Notes: generated by a model from the letters alone, not told the origin. A stretch of DNA of 25,336 nt from UBA11346 sp038203025 (GCA_038203025.1 JBBREK010000032.1:1-25336), one strand, 5' to 3'. Numbered from the stretch's first letter, positions 8,473-16,587 are shown. Made by a program: numbers and translations.

Positions 8473-10182
8473 TCACGGCTTCACCCGCTGCACAGCGTAC
8501 ACCGTGTCGATGGTACCCGGCGGGATGACCAGTTCGAGGCGGCCGTCGCGGCGGCTCTGCTGCGTCCAGGTCCGACCGGCGGACCCGTCGCGGATCGACA
8601 GCGGCGTGACGCTGTAGCTGGCGTCCTTGGCGAAGCCGGCCAGGGCGGCGGTGACCGGCGCGATCGGCACCGGGCGCTTGCGGCCCTGGGCCACCGCCGC
8701 GTACCAGGTGTCGTGGACGTGCACCGGCCAGATCAGCGCCTGCGACGCGCTGCTCCAGCCGAGGATGCGCATGGCGCCGCCGCGATTGGGGGTGAGCGGG
8801 GCGAGATCCTTGTCGTGCCAATCGATGCGGGCGCTGATCGTCGCCAGCGGTCCGTAGATACCCCACAGCTGGCGCTTATCGATGTAGACGTCCCACCACC
8901 AGTTCATGCCACTGCCGCAGCCGCCCAGCATCAGGCCGGCCCAGGTCAGCTGGCGCAGCAGCAGGCCGTCGCCGTCAAGCTGGTTGCCGCGGTTGTCCTC
9001 GTTGCTGCCCTGGTAGCCGACCTCGGCGAGGAGGAACGGTTTACCCAGGCGCTGGGCCTGGGAGAAAGGCTCCAGCCACATGCCGATGGCGTCGCGGGTG
9101 GCCTCCTGCAGCTTCCAGTCGGCGCCGGTCCATTCGAAAACGTAGCCGCGCACCTGCGCCACGTCGATGCCGGGCAGGGCCATGGCGCGTGGCCAGTCCT
9201 CGCCCGCCCAGCTGGCGGTGACTAGGCGGTGGTCGATGTCCTCACGCCGCAGCCAGGTCACCGCCGCCGCCAGCCAGGGCAGGGCGCGCTCGCGCACCGG
9301 CTGCAGCATGTCGATCTCGTTGAGCGGCTCCCACATGACGATGGCGTCGTCGGCGCCCCAGCGGGCGAGGACGTAGCGCAGCCGCGCCTCCCAGGCTGGC
9401 AACGGACCCTGGTCGACGAACTTGGTCACGCGCTCTTCGGCGGTGGCGCCCCATGGCGCACCCTTGCCGGTCAGCAGGTCGTGGAAGTTGTCGAGCACCA
9501 GGGTGACCGATAGGCCGTTGGCGCGCGCCGCCGCCAGCTGGCGATCGGTCAGCCAGGCATGGTCGAGGCGCAGCCCGTCCTTGTCCCACGGCTTGCCCGA
9601 CCACGAGGCCAGCCACACCCGCACGTGGTTGCAGCCCTGGGCCTTGAGCAGGGCGCAGTAGCGTGCGAAATCGGCGGCGCGGTCCGGGGTGTTGGCCCAG
9701 CCCAGGTTGGGGCCGATGGCGATGAACGGCGTACCGTCGCCCCAGGCGAGCAGACGGGGGTTCTCGGTCGAGACGCGCAGCGGGCCGGGCGGATGCTCGC
9801 TGGCACGCAGGGTGACCTCGGTGCTGGCCACCGCCGTGCCTGCCGGATCCCACAGCGTCGCCTTGTGTACCCCGCTCTCGCGCGCGACGTGGCGCACCGA
9901 GAGGAACGGCTCGCCGACCGGGGTGAACTCCGGGCCGCCGGCCTCGCCCGGCTGCCAGGCGCGATCGAGATAGCACGGCCTGGTCCAGATGCGCCCGTCC
10001 GGACCGGTGATGGTCAGGCGCGGAGTGCGCGCCACGTCCTCGACCAGCCAGGCGGCCGGCGCGTTGGCGACCTGCCAGGCGAGCAGATCGCCGACCCGCG
10101 CCTCGCCCGCGAACTGCGGTACGAGAGCGATCTCGGCGGCACTCAGGCAGGTGACGAGCGCGATCAGGAGGGCGGGGCGCAT
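8473..10182 (-). CDS. Exported GH5-like glycoside hydrolase with DUF5060-type N-terminal domain, 569 aa
   Basis: A short signal peptide (MRPALLIALVTCLSAAE) leads into a beta-sandwich of DUF5060 type (about 20-130, with FLSVRHVARESGVHKATLWDP). A TIM-barrel region of the GH5/clan A kind follows. Its hallmarks are GCNHVRVWLASW (183-194), the acid/base motif WEPLNE with Glu289, and the nucleophile strand FLLAEVGYQG with Glu387. W428-W430 (NWWWD) likely lines the substrate groove, and a C-terminal beta domain ends the protein. It should cleave a beta-linked polysaccharide such as a mannan or glucan outside the cytoplasm; the substrate cannot be read from sequence. It overlaps the glycosyltransferase gene by 19 bases. 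Confidence 0.85.
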   Translation of the reverse strand: MRPALLIALVTCLSAAEIALVPQFAGEARVGDLLAWQVANAPAAWLVEDVARTPRLTITGPDGRIWTRPCYLDRAWQPGEAGGPEFTPVGEPFLSVRHVARESGVHKATLWDPAGTAVASTEVTLRASEHPPGPLRVSTENPRLLAWGDGTPFIAIGPNLGWANTPDRAADFARYCALLKAQGCNHVRVWLASWSGKPWDKDGLRLDHAWLTDRQLAAARANGLSVTLVLDNFHDLLTGKGAPWGATAEERVTKFVDQGPLPAWEARLRYVLARWGADDAIVMWEPLNEIDMLQPVRERALPWLAAAVTWLRREDIDHRLVTASWAGEDWPRAMALPGIDVAQVRGYVFEWTGADWKLQEATRDAIGMWLEPFSQAQRLGKPFLLAEVGYQGSNEDNRGNQLDGDGLLLRQLTWAGLMLGGCGSGMNWWWDVYIDKRQLWGIYGPLATISARIDWHDKDLAPLTPNRGGAMRILGWSSASQALIWPVHVHDTWYAAVAQGRKRPVPIAPVTAALAGFAKDASYSVTPLSIRDGSAGRTWTQQSRRDGRLELVIPPGTIDTVYAVQRVKP

Positions 10183-11255
10183 CCGGCGATGTGGTGGTAG
10201 AGGGCGAGGTAGCGGGCGGGCAGCTTCGGTCCCGCCAGCGCCAGCGCCAGCGGATGCGGCCGCGGCCTGGGGGCGGCCAGGACGGCGGCGCAGGCGGCAG
10301 CCAGGGCCTGCGGGGTGCGGTCGGCTGGCTGGATCAGCCCCCAGCGGGCGGCGTCAACCAGACCGCCGACCGTCGGGGCGACCACCGGCACACCGGCCCC
10401 GGCCGCCTCGATCGCTGACAGCGGCAGCCCCTCGTTGCGGCTGGTCATCAGCAGCAGGTCGGCGCAGCCCAGGGCCTCGGCCGCCGGCACGAAGCCGGTC
10501 CAGGTCGCGGTCACGCCCAGCCGGGCGGCCTGCGCCTGCGCCTGGGCGCGCAGGGCACCGTCACCGCACAGCACGGCATGCACCGGACGGATGGCGTTGA
10601 GCGCTGCCACTGTCTCCAGCCACAGACCCGGATCCTTGACCGGGGCGAGCCGCCCCAGCCACAGCACGCGCGGCCGGTCGCCGGACAGGTCGGCGTGCCA
10701 GGCCGCCGGGCGCGGCGCCACCAGCGCCACCGGCGGCGGCAGCCAGCGCCAACGTGCCCGTCGACCGATGCCGTGCCGGTCGCGCAGCTCGACCAGTTGG
10801 CTGGGAGTCAGGGCCTGATGCCAGGCGTTGCCGGCGCACCGCCGTTCGGCCCAGGCGAAGGCGGCGTGCACCGGCCGCGCCCAGTAGCCGTGCAGGACAT
10901 GGCCGTGGTAGGTGTGCAGGCAGGGAAGGCCGAGCGAGCGGCAGAGCAGCCGGCCGAGCGCCCCGGCCTTGGCGGTGTGGGTATGGACGACGTCGGGGGC
11001 GAGCTCGCGCAGGCGCGCCCGCAGGGCGAGCAGCGCGCGTAGGTCGGCAAGCGGGGCGACGCTGCGGCCGAGGCCGGCAACGGATTCGACCAGACCGGGC
11101 AGCACGGCCTCGCCGATATCACGCTCGTCTGTTCCGCAGGCCCCGGCCAGGACGCGCACCTCGTGGCCGGCGGCGCGGTGGGCGGCGGCGAGGGCGGCGA
11201 TGACCCGGGCCGGGCCGCCGTCGTTCAGCCGGGCGACGAGATGGACGATCTTCAC
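10164..11255 (-). CDS. GT4-family glycosyltransferase, 363 aa
   Basis: The two-domain GT-B layout is clear. The N-terminal domain begins KIVHLVARLNDGGPARVI and carries VVHTHTAKAGALGRL (89-103), the acceptor-side signature of GT4 enzymes. The C-terminal donor domain has VLWLGRLAPVKDP (197-209), CGDGALR (230-236) and the EX7E motif (Glu275 and Glu283 in RNEGLPLSAIEAAGAGVPVVA). Such enzymes transfer a sugar from a nucleotide or lipid donor with retention of configuration; donor and acceptor are not predictable. There is no signal or membrane segment. Its GTG start overlaps the TetR stop as GTGA, and its 3' end overlaps the hydrolase gene, so the three are probably co-translated. Confidence 0.93.
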   Translation of the reverse strand: MKIVHLVARLNDGGPARVIAALAAAHRAAGHEVRVLAGACGTDERDIGEAVLPGLVESVAGLGRSVAPLADLRALLALRARLRELAPDVVHTHTAKAGALGRLLCRSLGLPCLHTYHGHVLHGYWARPVHAAFAWAERRCAGNAWHQALTPSQLVELRDRHGIGRRARWRWLPPPVALVAPRPAAWHADLSGDRPRVLWLGRLAPVKDPGLWLETVAALNAIRPVHAVLCGDGALRAQAQAQAARLGVTATWTGFVPAAEALGCADLLLMTSRNEGLPLSAIEAAGAGVPVVAPTVGGLVDAARWGLIQPADRTPQALAAACAAVLAAPRPRPHPLALALAGPKLPARYLALYHHIAGCAPPS

Positions 11256-11899
11256 GCCGCGAGCGTGGCGACGAACAAGCCGGCCAACTCGTCGGCGGCC
11301 CGCGCCGGGTCGGCGTCGTGGCGGAAGGCGCGCTGCCAGGCGAAGCCGTCGACCAGGGCGGTGAACAGGCGCGGCACCGCCACCTCGCCGGGCAGCTTGC
11401 GGAAGACGCCGCGGGCGACGCCGCTGCGATGGACGAAGGCGACCACGCCCTCCCAGGCGGCGTAGAGTTCGCGCAGGCGCGAACGCGCCTCGGCAAGCTG
11501 CTCGGGCCGCTCGGCCAAGGCCTGCTGCAGATCGGTGAACAGACGCTGCTGGGCGCCGTCGCCACCGGCGGCGGCGAGCAGGGCCTCAGCGACGACGCGG
11601 CGCAGCGCGGTCGCCGGATCGACCTCGGCGGCGCCACCGCCGGCCGCCGTCTCGACCCGCTGCTGGGCCAGCCGCAGGTGGGTCAGGCAGCAATCGAGCA
11701 GCAGGTCCTCTTTCGCCGTCCAATGCTGGTAGACCGTGCCCTTACCGACCTGGGCTGCAGTGGCGATGTCGCCGATGGTGGTGGCGGCGAAGCCGGCGCT
11801 GGCGAAGCGCTCGGCCGCCGCGGCGAGGATCGCCACTTTGGCCTGGCCGCGCGCACGGCGGGCGAGATGCGGGGCCCAGCGGCCGGTGTCATTGCCCCC

Positions 11900-12007
<108 letters not shown>

Positions 12008-12017
12008 TGGGCCAGGC

Positions 12018-13160
12018 TCATCGGCATAGCCTCGCGTACTCGTCGAGGGCGAAGCGGTCGGTCATGCCGGCGAGGTAGTCGGCGACTGCGCGCGGCAGGC
12101 CGACGCTGTCGCTGCGCGCGGCGTGTTCGGGCGGCAGAGCGTCGGGATGCGCGTTCCAGAAGGCGAACAGCTCGGCGAGCACGCGGCGGGCGCGGTGGAA
12201 GGCGGCGTTGACCATGTGGTGGCGGTAGAGGTTCTCGAACAGGAAGCGCTCCAGCTCGCGCTTGCCGGCGAGGAAGCTGGGCGAGTGCACGACCAGCGGC
12301 CGACCTGCGGCGCGCACCCCGGCCAGATCGGTGACACCATCCTCGGCCAGCCGGGCGATGGTGGCGGCGCAGGCGTCGTCGGTCATCGCGTCCATCAGGT
12401 TGCGCAGGGCGCGGTCAAGGATGAGCTTGCTTGGCGCGGCGCGCGGGCTGGCCTCGACGGCTTCGCGCCACACCGCGTCCCACAGCGGAATGGTCGCCAG
12501 CTGCTCCAGCGTGATGTAGCCGCCACGCAGACCGTCGTCGATGTCGTGACAGTCGTAGGTCACCGAGTCGATGGCGTCGGTGAGCTGCGCCTCCAGCAGC
12601 GGGCGCTGGTGCGGGGCAAAGCGCTCTTCGACTTGCTCGGGGGCGTACTTCGAGCCGTGCTTGACGATGCTTTCGCGCACCTCGTAGGTCAGATCGAGAC
12701 CGAGATGCTCGGGGTAGCGCACCTCCAGCTCTTCGACCACGCGCAGGCCCTGGCGGTTGTGCTCGAAGCCGCCGTGCGGCTGCATCAGGCTGGCGAGCAT
12801 GTCCTCGCCGCGATGGCCGAAAGGCGGATGGCCGAGGTCGTGGACCAGGGCGACGCACTCGACCAGGTCCTCGTTGAGGCCAAGCCGGCGGGCGACGGTG
12901 CGCGCCACCTGCGCCACCTCGACGGTGTGGGTCAGGCGGTTGCGGAAATGATCACCTTCGCCATCGATGAACACTTGCGTCTTGCCGGACAGGCGGCGGA
13001 AGGCGCGGCTGTGCACGATGCGGTCACGGTCACGCTGGAAGCCGGTACGGAATGCATCCGGTTTGGTGTCGTGCGCCCGCCCGCGCGAGGCGCTGCTGGG
13101 CATCGCCACCGGCGCCAGCCAGGCCTGCTCGCGCGACTCGACCGCGGCGCGGTCGATCAC
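12018..13160 (-). CDS. dgt: dGTPase-like HD-domain triphosphohydrolase, 380 aa
   Basis: The protein has the HD metal site of the deoxyguanosinetriphosphate triphosphohydrolase family: His78 in RNRLTHTVEVAQVAR, His107-Asp108 in VALVHDLGHPPFGHRGE, and the YDCHDIDDGLRGG block near 202-214 that supplies the remaining Asp. The segment FRTGFQRDRDRIVHSRAFRRLSGKTQVF is the family's N-terminal signature. It hydrolyses dNTPs to the nucleoside and triphosphate and is cytoplasmic. At 380 residues it is shorter than E. coli Dgt (about 505) and fits the shorter dGTPase-like subgroup, whose nucleotide preference varies. GTG 13160 overlaps the rpe stop as GTGA, so translation is coupled. Confidence 0.94.
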   Translation of the reverse strand: MIDRAAVESREQAWLAPVAMPSSASRGRAHDTKPDAFRTGFQRDRDRIVHSRAFRRLSGKTQVFIDGEGDHFRNRLTHTVEVAQVARTVARRLGLNEDLVECVALVHDLGHPPFGHRGEDMLASLMQPHGGFEHNRQGLRVVEELEVRYPEHLGLDLTYEVRESIVKHGSKYAPEQVEERFAPHQRPLLEAQLTDAIDSVTYDCHDIDDGLRGGYITLEQLATIPLWDAVWREAVEASPRAAPSKLILDRALRNLMDAMTDDACAATIARLAEDGVTDLAGVRAAGRPLVVHSPSFLAGKRELERFLFENLYRHHMVNAAFHRARRVLAELFAFWNAHPDALPPEHAARSDSVGLPRAVADYLAGMTDRFALDEYARLCR

Positions 13161-13804
13161 GCCGAAATCCCTTCAGCCCAGCGCAGGAAGCCTGCCGGAT
13201 CGGGATCGTTGAAGAAGGCGTTGCCACAGACCAGCCGGTCGGCGCCGTCGGCGACGATCTGCGGGATGCTCTCGCGGTTGATCCCGCCATCGACTTGGAT
13301 GGGCAGCGTGGGGAAGCGCGCCCGGGTGGCGCGCACGAAGTCGCGTACCTCGGGGATGAAGGCCTGGCCGCCGAAGCCGGGGTAGACGGTCATGAACATG
13401 ACCTGGTCGACGCGGTCGAACCAGTGGAACCACAGGCGCGGGTCGGTGTCCGGGTTGAACGCCAGGCCGACCCGGCAGCCGAGGGCGCGCAGGCCAGCGA
13501 TCGCCGCTTCCATGCGCCGCTGGCCGACCGCCTCGACGTGGATGGTGATGGCGTCAGAGCCGGCCTTGCGGAAGTCCTCGGCGTAGCGCATCGGGTCGCT
13601 CATCATCAGGTGCACATCCAGGTGCAGCCCGGTGGCCTTGCGCAGGCTGCTGATGATCGGCGGGCCGAGCGTCAGGTTGGGGACGAAATGCGCGTCCATG
13701 ACGTCGACATGCACCGCCGTCGCACCGCAGGCGGCACAGCGCGCCAGCTCATCGGCGAGCCGGGCGAAATCGGCGGACAGGAGGCTGGGCAGGACCTGCG
13801 GCAT
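13157..13804 (-). CDS. rpe: Ribulose-phosphate 3-epimerase, 215 aa
   Basis: A full-length TIM barrel begins PSLLSADFARLADEL and carries the metal ligands His32 and Asp34 in VHVDVMDAHFVPN, His65 in LDVHLMMSDP, and the catalytic Asp172 in IQVDGGIN. The phosphate loop MTVYPGFGGQAFIP and the C-terminal CGNAFF motif are intact. The enzyme interconverts D-ribulose 5-phosphate and D-xylulose 5-phosphate in the pentose phosphate pathway. ATG 13804 has no Shine-Dalgarno but is preceded at exactly 6 bases by TAGTCT, suggesting a leaderless transcript. It is translationally coupled to the dGTPase gene. Confidence 0.97.
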   Translation of the reverse strand: MPQVLPSLLSADFARLADELARCAACGATAVHVDVMDAHFVPNLTLGPPIISSLRKATGLHLDVHLMMSDPMRYAEDFRKAGSDAITIHVEAVGQRRMEAAIAGLRALGCRVGLAFNPDTDPRLWFHWFDRVDQVMFMTVYPGFGGQAFIPEVRDFVRATRARFPTLPIQVDGGINRESIPQIVADGADRLVCGNAFFNDPDPAGFLRWAEGISA

Positions 13805-13810
13805 GGCTGG

Positions 13811-13816
13811 AGACTA
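13811..13816 (-). promoter_or_regulatory. Candidate -10 element of rpe (leaderless)
   Basis: On the minus strand TAGTCT fits the TANNNT -10 pattern and ends 6 bases before ATG 13804, so transcription would start at the A of the start codon. The -35 region (around ACTGGC at a 17-base spacing) is poor. Confidence 0.4.
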
Positions 13817-13849
13817 GCCGGAGGCCGACGCAGGCCAGTCCCCGCACCA

Positions 13850-13890
13850 GGGCGGACTGAAGTCCGCCCACCGGGCCGGCTGAAGCCGGC
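13850..13890. repeat. Twin hairpins with TGAA loops
   Basis: GGGCGGAC-TGAA-GTCCGCCC (13850-13869) and GCCGGC-TGAA-GCCGGC (13875-13890) are consecutive perfect stems sharing the same tetraloop. They lie in the 93-base gap after the 75-residue gene and before rpe on the minus strand. They could terminate the STAS operon or be one copy of a dispersed palindromic repeat. Confidence 0.6.
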
Positions 13891-13897
13891 GCTACGG

Positions 13898-14125
13898 CTA
13901 GAAAAATCCGGCCTTTTTGATTTTGTCGCGGTCGTCGTTCTTCGGGACTTTGCTCATCGGATCGGGGGGCTTGACCGCGCCGATCTTCTCCAGCAGGGCC
14001 TCGATGGTCCGCTTATCCAGCTGGAACTGCTCCATCAGGTAGTGGCGGACGTACTCAAGGTCGAGCCGCTGCTTGACGAAAGCACGCGCCAGGCGCTCGA
14101 CATCCTTGCCCCACTGCTGTGGCAT
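13898..14125 (-). CDS. Small hypothetical protein following the STAS gene, 75 aa
   Basis: I do not recognise the family. The 75 residues are mostly helical and charged: WGKDVERLARAFVKQRLDLEYVRHYLMEQF is a likely amphipathic helix pair, followed by KRTIEALLEKIGAVKPPDP and a basic tail ending DKIKKAGFF. There is no signal peptide, membrane segment or cysteine. It begins one base after the STAS stop codon, so the two are almost certainly one transcript and may act together. It could be a small partner or effector of the STAS protein, but nothing in the sequence proves this. Confidence 0.75.
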   Translation of the reverse strand: MPQQWGKDVERLARAFVKQRLDLEYVRHYLMEQFQLDKRTIEALLEKIGAVKPPDPMSKVPKNDDRDKIKKAGFF

Positions 14126-14126
14126 A

Positions 14127-14477
14127 TCAGGTGGAAGCGGCCTTCACGCCCTGGTCGATGGTGTCGTGAATCGTGAAGATCGAGCCGAGGCCGAGGATGG
14201 AGAAGATCTCGCGCACCGAGGCCGACGGGTTGACCAACTGGACGGTGCCGCCCTTGGACTTGGCCTGGTGCTGGCTGTTGATGAAGACACCAACACCGGC
14301 ACTGGCGATGTAGGACAGGGCGGACAGCTCGATGACGATGCGGGTCTTGCCGGCTTTGAGCAGGCTGTCGACCTTGCGCTCCAGCTCGACGAAGGTGTGG
14401 CCGTCCAGGTAGCCCTGGAGGTGGAGCACATGTACCGCGCCGCTGTCGGTCTCGGTGATCTTGAGGCCCTGCTTCAT
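14127..14477 (-). CDS. STAS-domain protein, anti-sigma-factor antagonist type, 116 aa
   Basis: This is a single-domain STAS protein of the SpoIIAA/RsbV type. It begins LKITETDSGAVHVLHLQGYLDGHTF, has IVIELSALSYIASAGVGVF as the central strand-loop-helix, and ends with the usual SILGLGSIFTIHDTIDQGV segment. The loop that carries the phosphorylatable Ser reads IASAGVG, with Ser59 at the phosphoacceptor position and Ala in place of the usual preceding Asp/Ser. Such proteins switch partners by binding an anti-sigma factor kinase when unphosphorylated. No kinase, phosphatase or sigma factor lies nearby. It is divergent from xseB, with a 22-base dyad just upstream of its ATG. Confidence 0.94.
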   Translation of the reverse strand: MKQGLKITETDSGAVHVLHLQGYLDGHTFVELERKVDSLLKAGKTRIVIELSALSYIASAGVGVFINSQHQAKSKGGTVQLVNPSASVREIFSILGLGSIFTIHDTIDQGVKAAST

Positions 14478-14486
14478 CGGAATTCC

Positions 14487-14508
14487 ATGGTGTCTGAATC
14501 AGCACCAT
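14487..14508. promoter_or_regulatory. Imperfect dyad in the STAS/xseB divergent promoter region
   Basis: ATGGTG-T-CTGA-A-TCAG-CACCAT is a 22-base near-palindrome whose half-sites match except for one extra base. It sits 10 bases upstream of the STAS start codon, where an operator would block transcription. It is too tight in the centre to be a simple RNA hairpin. The role is inferred from position. Confidence 0.35.
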
Positions 14509-14543
14509 AAGAGCCGCGAGCGTCAGGGGCAAGCCCCAGGACG

Positions 14544-14572
14544 TTGAACCGGCCTGATCTGGCATCTACAGT
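14544..14572 (+). promoter_or_regulatory. Sigma-70-type promoter giving leaderless xseB mRNA
   Basis: TTGAAC (14544-14549), a 17-base spacer and TACAGT (14567-14572) form a good housekeeping promoter. TACAGT ends 6 bases before ATG 14579, so the predicted start site is the start codon itself. No Shine-Dalgarno is present (GGTACC precedes the ATG). Confidence 0.6.
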
Positions 14573-14578
14573 GGTACC

Positions 14579-14776
14579 ATGGCCAAGCAGACGAGCATCG
14601 AGGACCACTTCCACGCCATCGAGGAGGCGGTCGCCGCCCTGGAAGGCGGGGAACTCCCCCTGGAGGAGGCGTTGAAGCGCTATGAGACCGGCCTCAAGGC
14701 GGTGCGCGCGGCCAAGACCCAGCTCGACGGCTTCCAGGCCCGGCTGGAGGAGCTGAAGGGCGGGCCGGAGACCTGA
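14579..14776 (+). CDS. xseB: Exodeoxyribonuclease VII small subunit, 65 aa
   Basis: The short helical protein has the family pattern: FHAIEEAVAALEGGELPLEEALKRYETGL, followed by a basic helix of Lys/Arg/Gln/Leu (KAVRAAKTQLDGFQARLEEL). At 65 residues it has the usual XseB length. Several copies bind XseA to form exonuclease VII, which degrades single-stranded DNA to short oligonucleotides; xseA is not in this window. Its TGA shares one base with the next ATG, so the pseudouridine synthase is translated from the same mRNA. Confidence 0.94.
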   Translation: MAKQTSIEDHFHAIEEAVAALEGGELPLEEALKRYETGLKAVRAAKTQLDGFQARLEELKGGPET

Positions 14777-15483
14777 TGGCGGAACGGCTCGACGCCTTCC
14801 TCGCCCACCAGGGTGTGGGCACGCGCAGCGAGGTGCGGGCACTGGTCCGTTCCGGGCTGGTCGCCCTCGATGGCGTGGTGTGCCGCAACCATGCCGAGCA
14901 CCTGCGCGACCGCGCCGTGACGGTGCGCGGCCGGCCGGTCGAACCCGGCCCGGACGCCGCCACCCTGCTGGTACACAAGCCGCTTGGCCTGGCCTGCAGC
15001 CACGACCCGCGCGAAGCCCCCCTGCTGGAGTCGCTGTATCCGTCGACCCTCGCCCAGCTGCCGATCGAACCGGCCGGCCGCCTCGACCGCGACACCAGCG
15101 GGCTGCTGGTATGCAGCACCGACGGCCAGCTGATCCATCGGCTGACCAATCCCAAACAGGTGGTGTGGAAGCGGTACCGGGTCGGCTATGCCGGCACGCT
15201 CAGCGCCCACGCCGTCGAGCGCTGCACCGCCGGACTGCGCCTGCCCGACGACGAGCGGACGACGCTGCCCGCACGGCTGGCGCTGCACGACGACGGCGCA
15301 GCGACGCTGGAGCTGTGCGAAGGCCGCTACCATCAGGTGCGACGGATGTTCGCCACGCTCGGCGGCGAGGTGCTACGCCTGCATCGCGACCGCATCGGCG
15401 GACTCGACCTGCCGACAGATCTCCCGGCCGGCTCGTGCCGCGAGATGCACGCGGAGGAGATCGCGGCGTTGTTCGGCGGCTGA
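14776..15483 (+). CDS. RsuA/RluB-type 16S/23S rRNA pseudouridine synthase, 235 aa
   Basis: An N-terminal S4-like RNA-binding domain (about 1-55, ERLDAFLAHQGVGTRSEVRALVRSG) precedes the RsuA-family catalytic domain. The signature GRLDRDTSGLLV places the catalytic Asp at 104. LVHKPLGLACS, KRYRVGYAG and EGRYHQVRRMFATLGGEVLRLHRDRIGG are the other conserved blocks of the fold. The enzyme isomerises a uridine in ribosomal RNA to pseudouridine; whether its target is in 16S (RsuA) or 23S (RluB/E/F) rRNA cannot be decided here, so no symbol is given. It shares one base with xseB and ends 62 bases before thiG. Confidence 0.94.
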   Translation: MAERLDAFLAHQGVGTRSEVRALVRSGLVALDGVVCRNHAEHLRDRAVTVRGRPVEPGPDAATLLVHKPLGLACSHDPREAPLLESLYPSTLAQLPIEPAGRLDRDTSGLLVCSTDGQLIHRLTNPKQVVWKRYRVGYAGTLSAHAVERCTAGLRLPDDERTTLPARLALHDDGAATLELCEGRYHQVRRMFATLGGEVLRLHRDRIGGLDLPTDLPAGSCREMHAEEIAALFGG

Positions 15484-15512
15484 CCCCCCCAACCCTCCCA
15501 GGGACGAGCATC

Positions 15513-15539
15513 TTGGCTCGGCGATCCCCGCGCTACCGT
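15513..15539 (+). promoter_or_regulatory. Candidate leaderless promoter of thiG
   Basis: TACCGT (15534-15539) lies exactly 6 bases before ATG 15546, as at xseB and rpe. TTGGCT at 15513-15518 could be the -35 with a short 15-base spacer. No Shine-Dalgarno is evident (GCCGAG precedes the ATG). Confidence 0.4.
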
Positions 15540-15545
15540 GCCGAG

Positions 15546-16358
15546 ATGCCCGCCACCATCCCGCCCCTCGTCGTCGGTCCGTACACCTTCAAGAGCCGCC
15601 TGCTGGTCGGCACCGGCAAGTATCCCGACAACGAGTCGATGAAGGCCTCGCTGATCGAGAGTGGCGCTGACGTCATCACCGTGGCGGTGCGTCGGGCCAA
15701 GCTCGACGAGCGCGGCACCGGCGGCAGCCTGCTCGACCACATCGGCCCGCAGTACCAGCTGCTGCCCAACACCGCCGGCTGCTTCACCGCCGACGAGGCC
15801 ATCCGCACCGCCCATCTCGGCCGTGAACTCGGCCTGTCCGACATGGTCAAGCTGGAGGTGCTCGCCGACCAGCAGACTCTGCTGCCGCATCCGGTGCAGA
15901 CGCTGGAGGCCTGCCGCCGCCTGGTCGCCGATGGCTTCACCGTGCTGGTCTACACCAACGACGATCCGGTCCTGGCCAAAGAGCTGGAAGCGGCCGGCGC
16001 CGCCGCGGTGATGCCGGACGGCGCGCCGATCGGCAGCGGCCTGGGCGTGCTCAACCGCAACAGCATGGAGATCATTCTCGAGCGTGCGACCGTGCCGATC
16101 ATCATCGACGCCGGCGTTGGCACCGCCTCGGACGTGACCCTGGCGATGGAATTGGGCGCTGCTGGTGTGCTACTGAACACCGGCATCGCCGGCGCCAAGG
16201 ACCCGGTGCGCATGGCCCGCGCCATGCGCCACGCCCTGGAAGCCGGCTGGTGGGCCGCCGGCGCCGGCCGCATCCCGCGCAAGCGCTACGCCACCGCCAG
16301 CAGCCCCCTCGGCGGCCTGATCGCCAGCGCCGCCGCCCACGGCATCCCCGGCGAATAG
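15546..16358 (+). CDS. thiG: Thiazole synthase ThiG, 270 aa
   Basis: The TIM-barrel protein is complete. It begins LVVGPYTFKSRLLVGTGKYP and has the catalytic Lys in SDMVKLEVLAD, the lysine that forms an imine with 1-deoxy-D-xylulose 5-phosphate. It also has VLVYTNDDPVLAKELE, MPDGAPIGSGLGVLNRN, IIIDAGVGTASDVTLAMELGAAGVLLNT and the C-terminal YATASSPLGGLI. ThiG makes the thiazole phosphate of thiamine from DXP, ThiS thiocarboxylate and dehydroglycine. Neither thiS nor thiH/thiO lies nearby, so the pathway is dispersed. The ATG at 15546 is chosen from homology; the frame is open upstream inside the pseudouridine synthase gene. Confidence 0.97.
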   Translation: MPATIPPLVVGPYTFKSRLLVGTGKYPDNESMKASLIESGADVITVAVRRAKLDERGTGGSLLDHIGPQYQLLPNTAGCFTADEAIRTAHLGRELGLSDMVKLEVLADQQTLLPHPVQTLEACRRLVADGFTVLVYTNDDPVLAKELEAAGAAAVMPDGAPIGSGLGVLNRNSMEIILERATVPIIIDAGVGTASDVTLAMELGAAGVLLNTGIAGAKDPVRMARAMRHALEAGWWAAGAGRIPRKRYATASSPLGGLIASAAAHGIPGE

Positions 16359-16365
16359 GCGGCGC

Positions 16366-16491
16366 CTCGTCGCTCGTCGCTCGGCGCTCGTCGCTCGTCG
16401 CTCGTCGCTCGTCGCTCGTCGTTCGTCGTTCGTCGCTCGTCGTTCGTCGCTCGTCGTTCGTCGTTCGTCGTTCGTCGTTCGTCGTTCGTCG
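16366..16491. repeat. 18-unit 7-base tandem array (CTCGTCG/TTCGTCG)
   Basis: Exactly 126 bases consist of 18 heptamers. Units 1-8 are CTCGTCG, except unit 3 (CTCGGCG); units 9-13 alternate TTCGTCG and CTCGTCG; units 14-18 are TTCGTCG. It starts 7 bases after the thiG stop. As 7 is not a multiple of 3 and no stop arises, all six frames stay open and give 7-residue peptide repeats (RRSSLVV-like on plus, ERRTTND-like on minus). These are not genes. Confidence 0.97.
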
Positions 16492-16509
16492 TTCCGCAGG
16501 GATACCCGC

Positions 16510-16587
16510 GCAGCAATGGAACGGGCGCCGAGGGGCATGTACCCGAAGGGGCCCCGTCGCGCAGCGATGGGGCGGGCGCCGAGGGGC
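16510..16587. repeat. Two 27-base direct repeats 51 bases apart
   Basis: Bases 16510-16536 and 16561-16587 match at 24 of 27 positions and share the core CGGGCGCCGAGGGGC. They lie between the heptamer array and the hairpin block in the thiG to kinase spacer, suggesting an internal duplication within a composite repeat element. No gene is supported here. Confidence 0.65.

Noticed and set aside
16366..16491. CRISPR array
   Set aside because: Units are 7 bases with no spacers and there are no cas genes.
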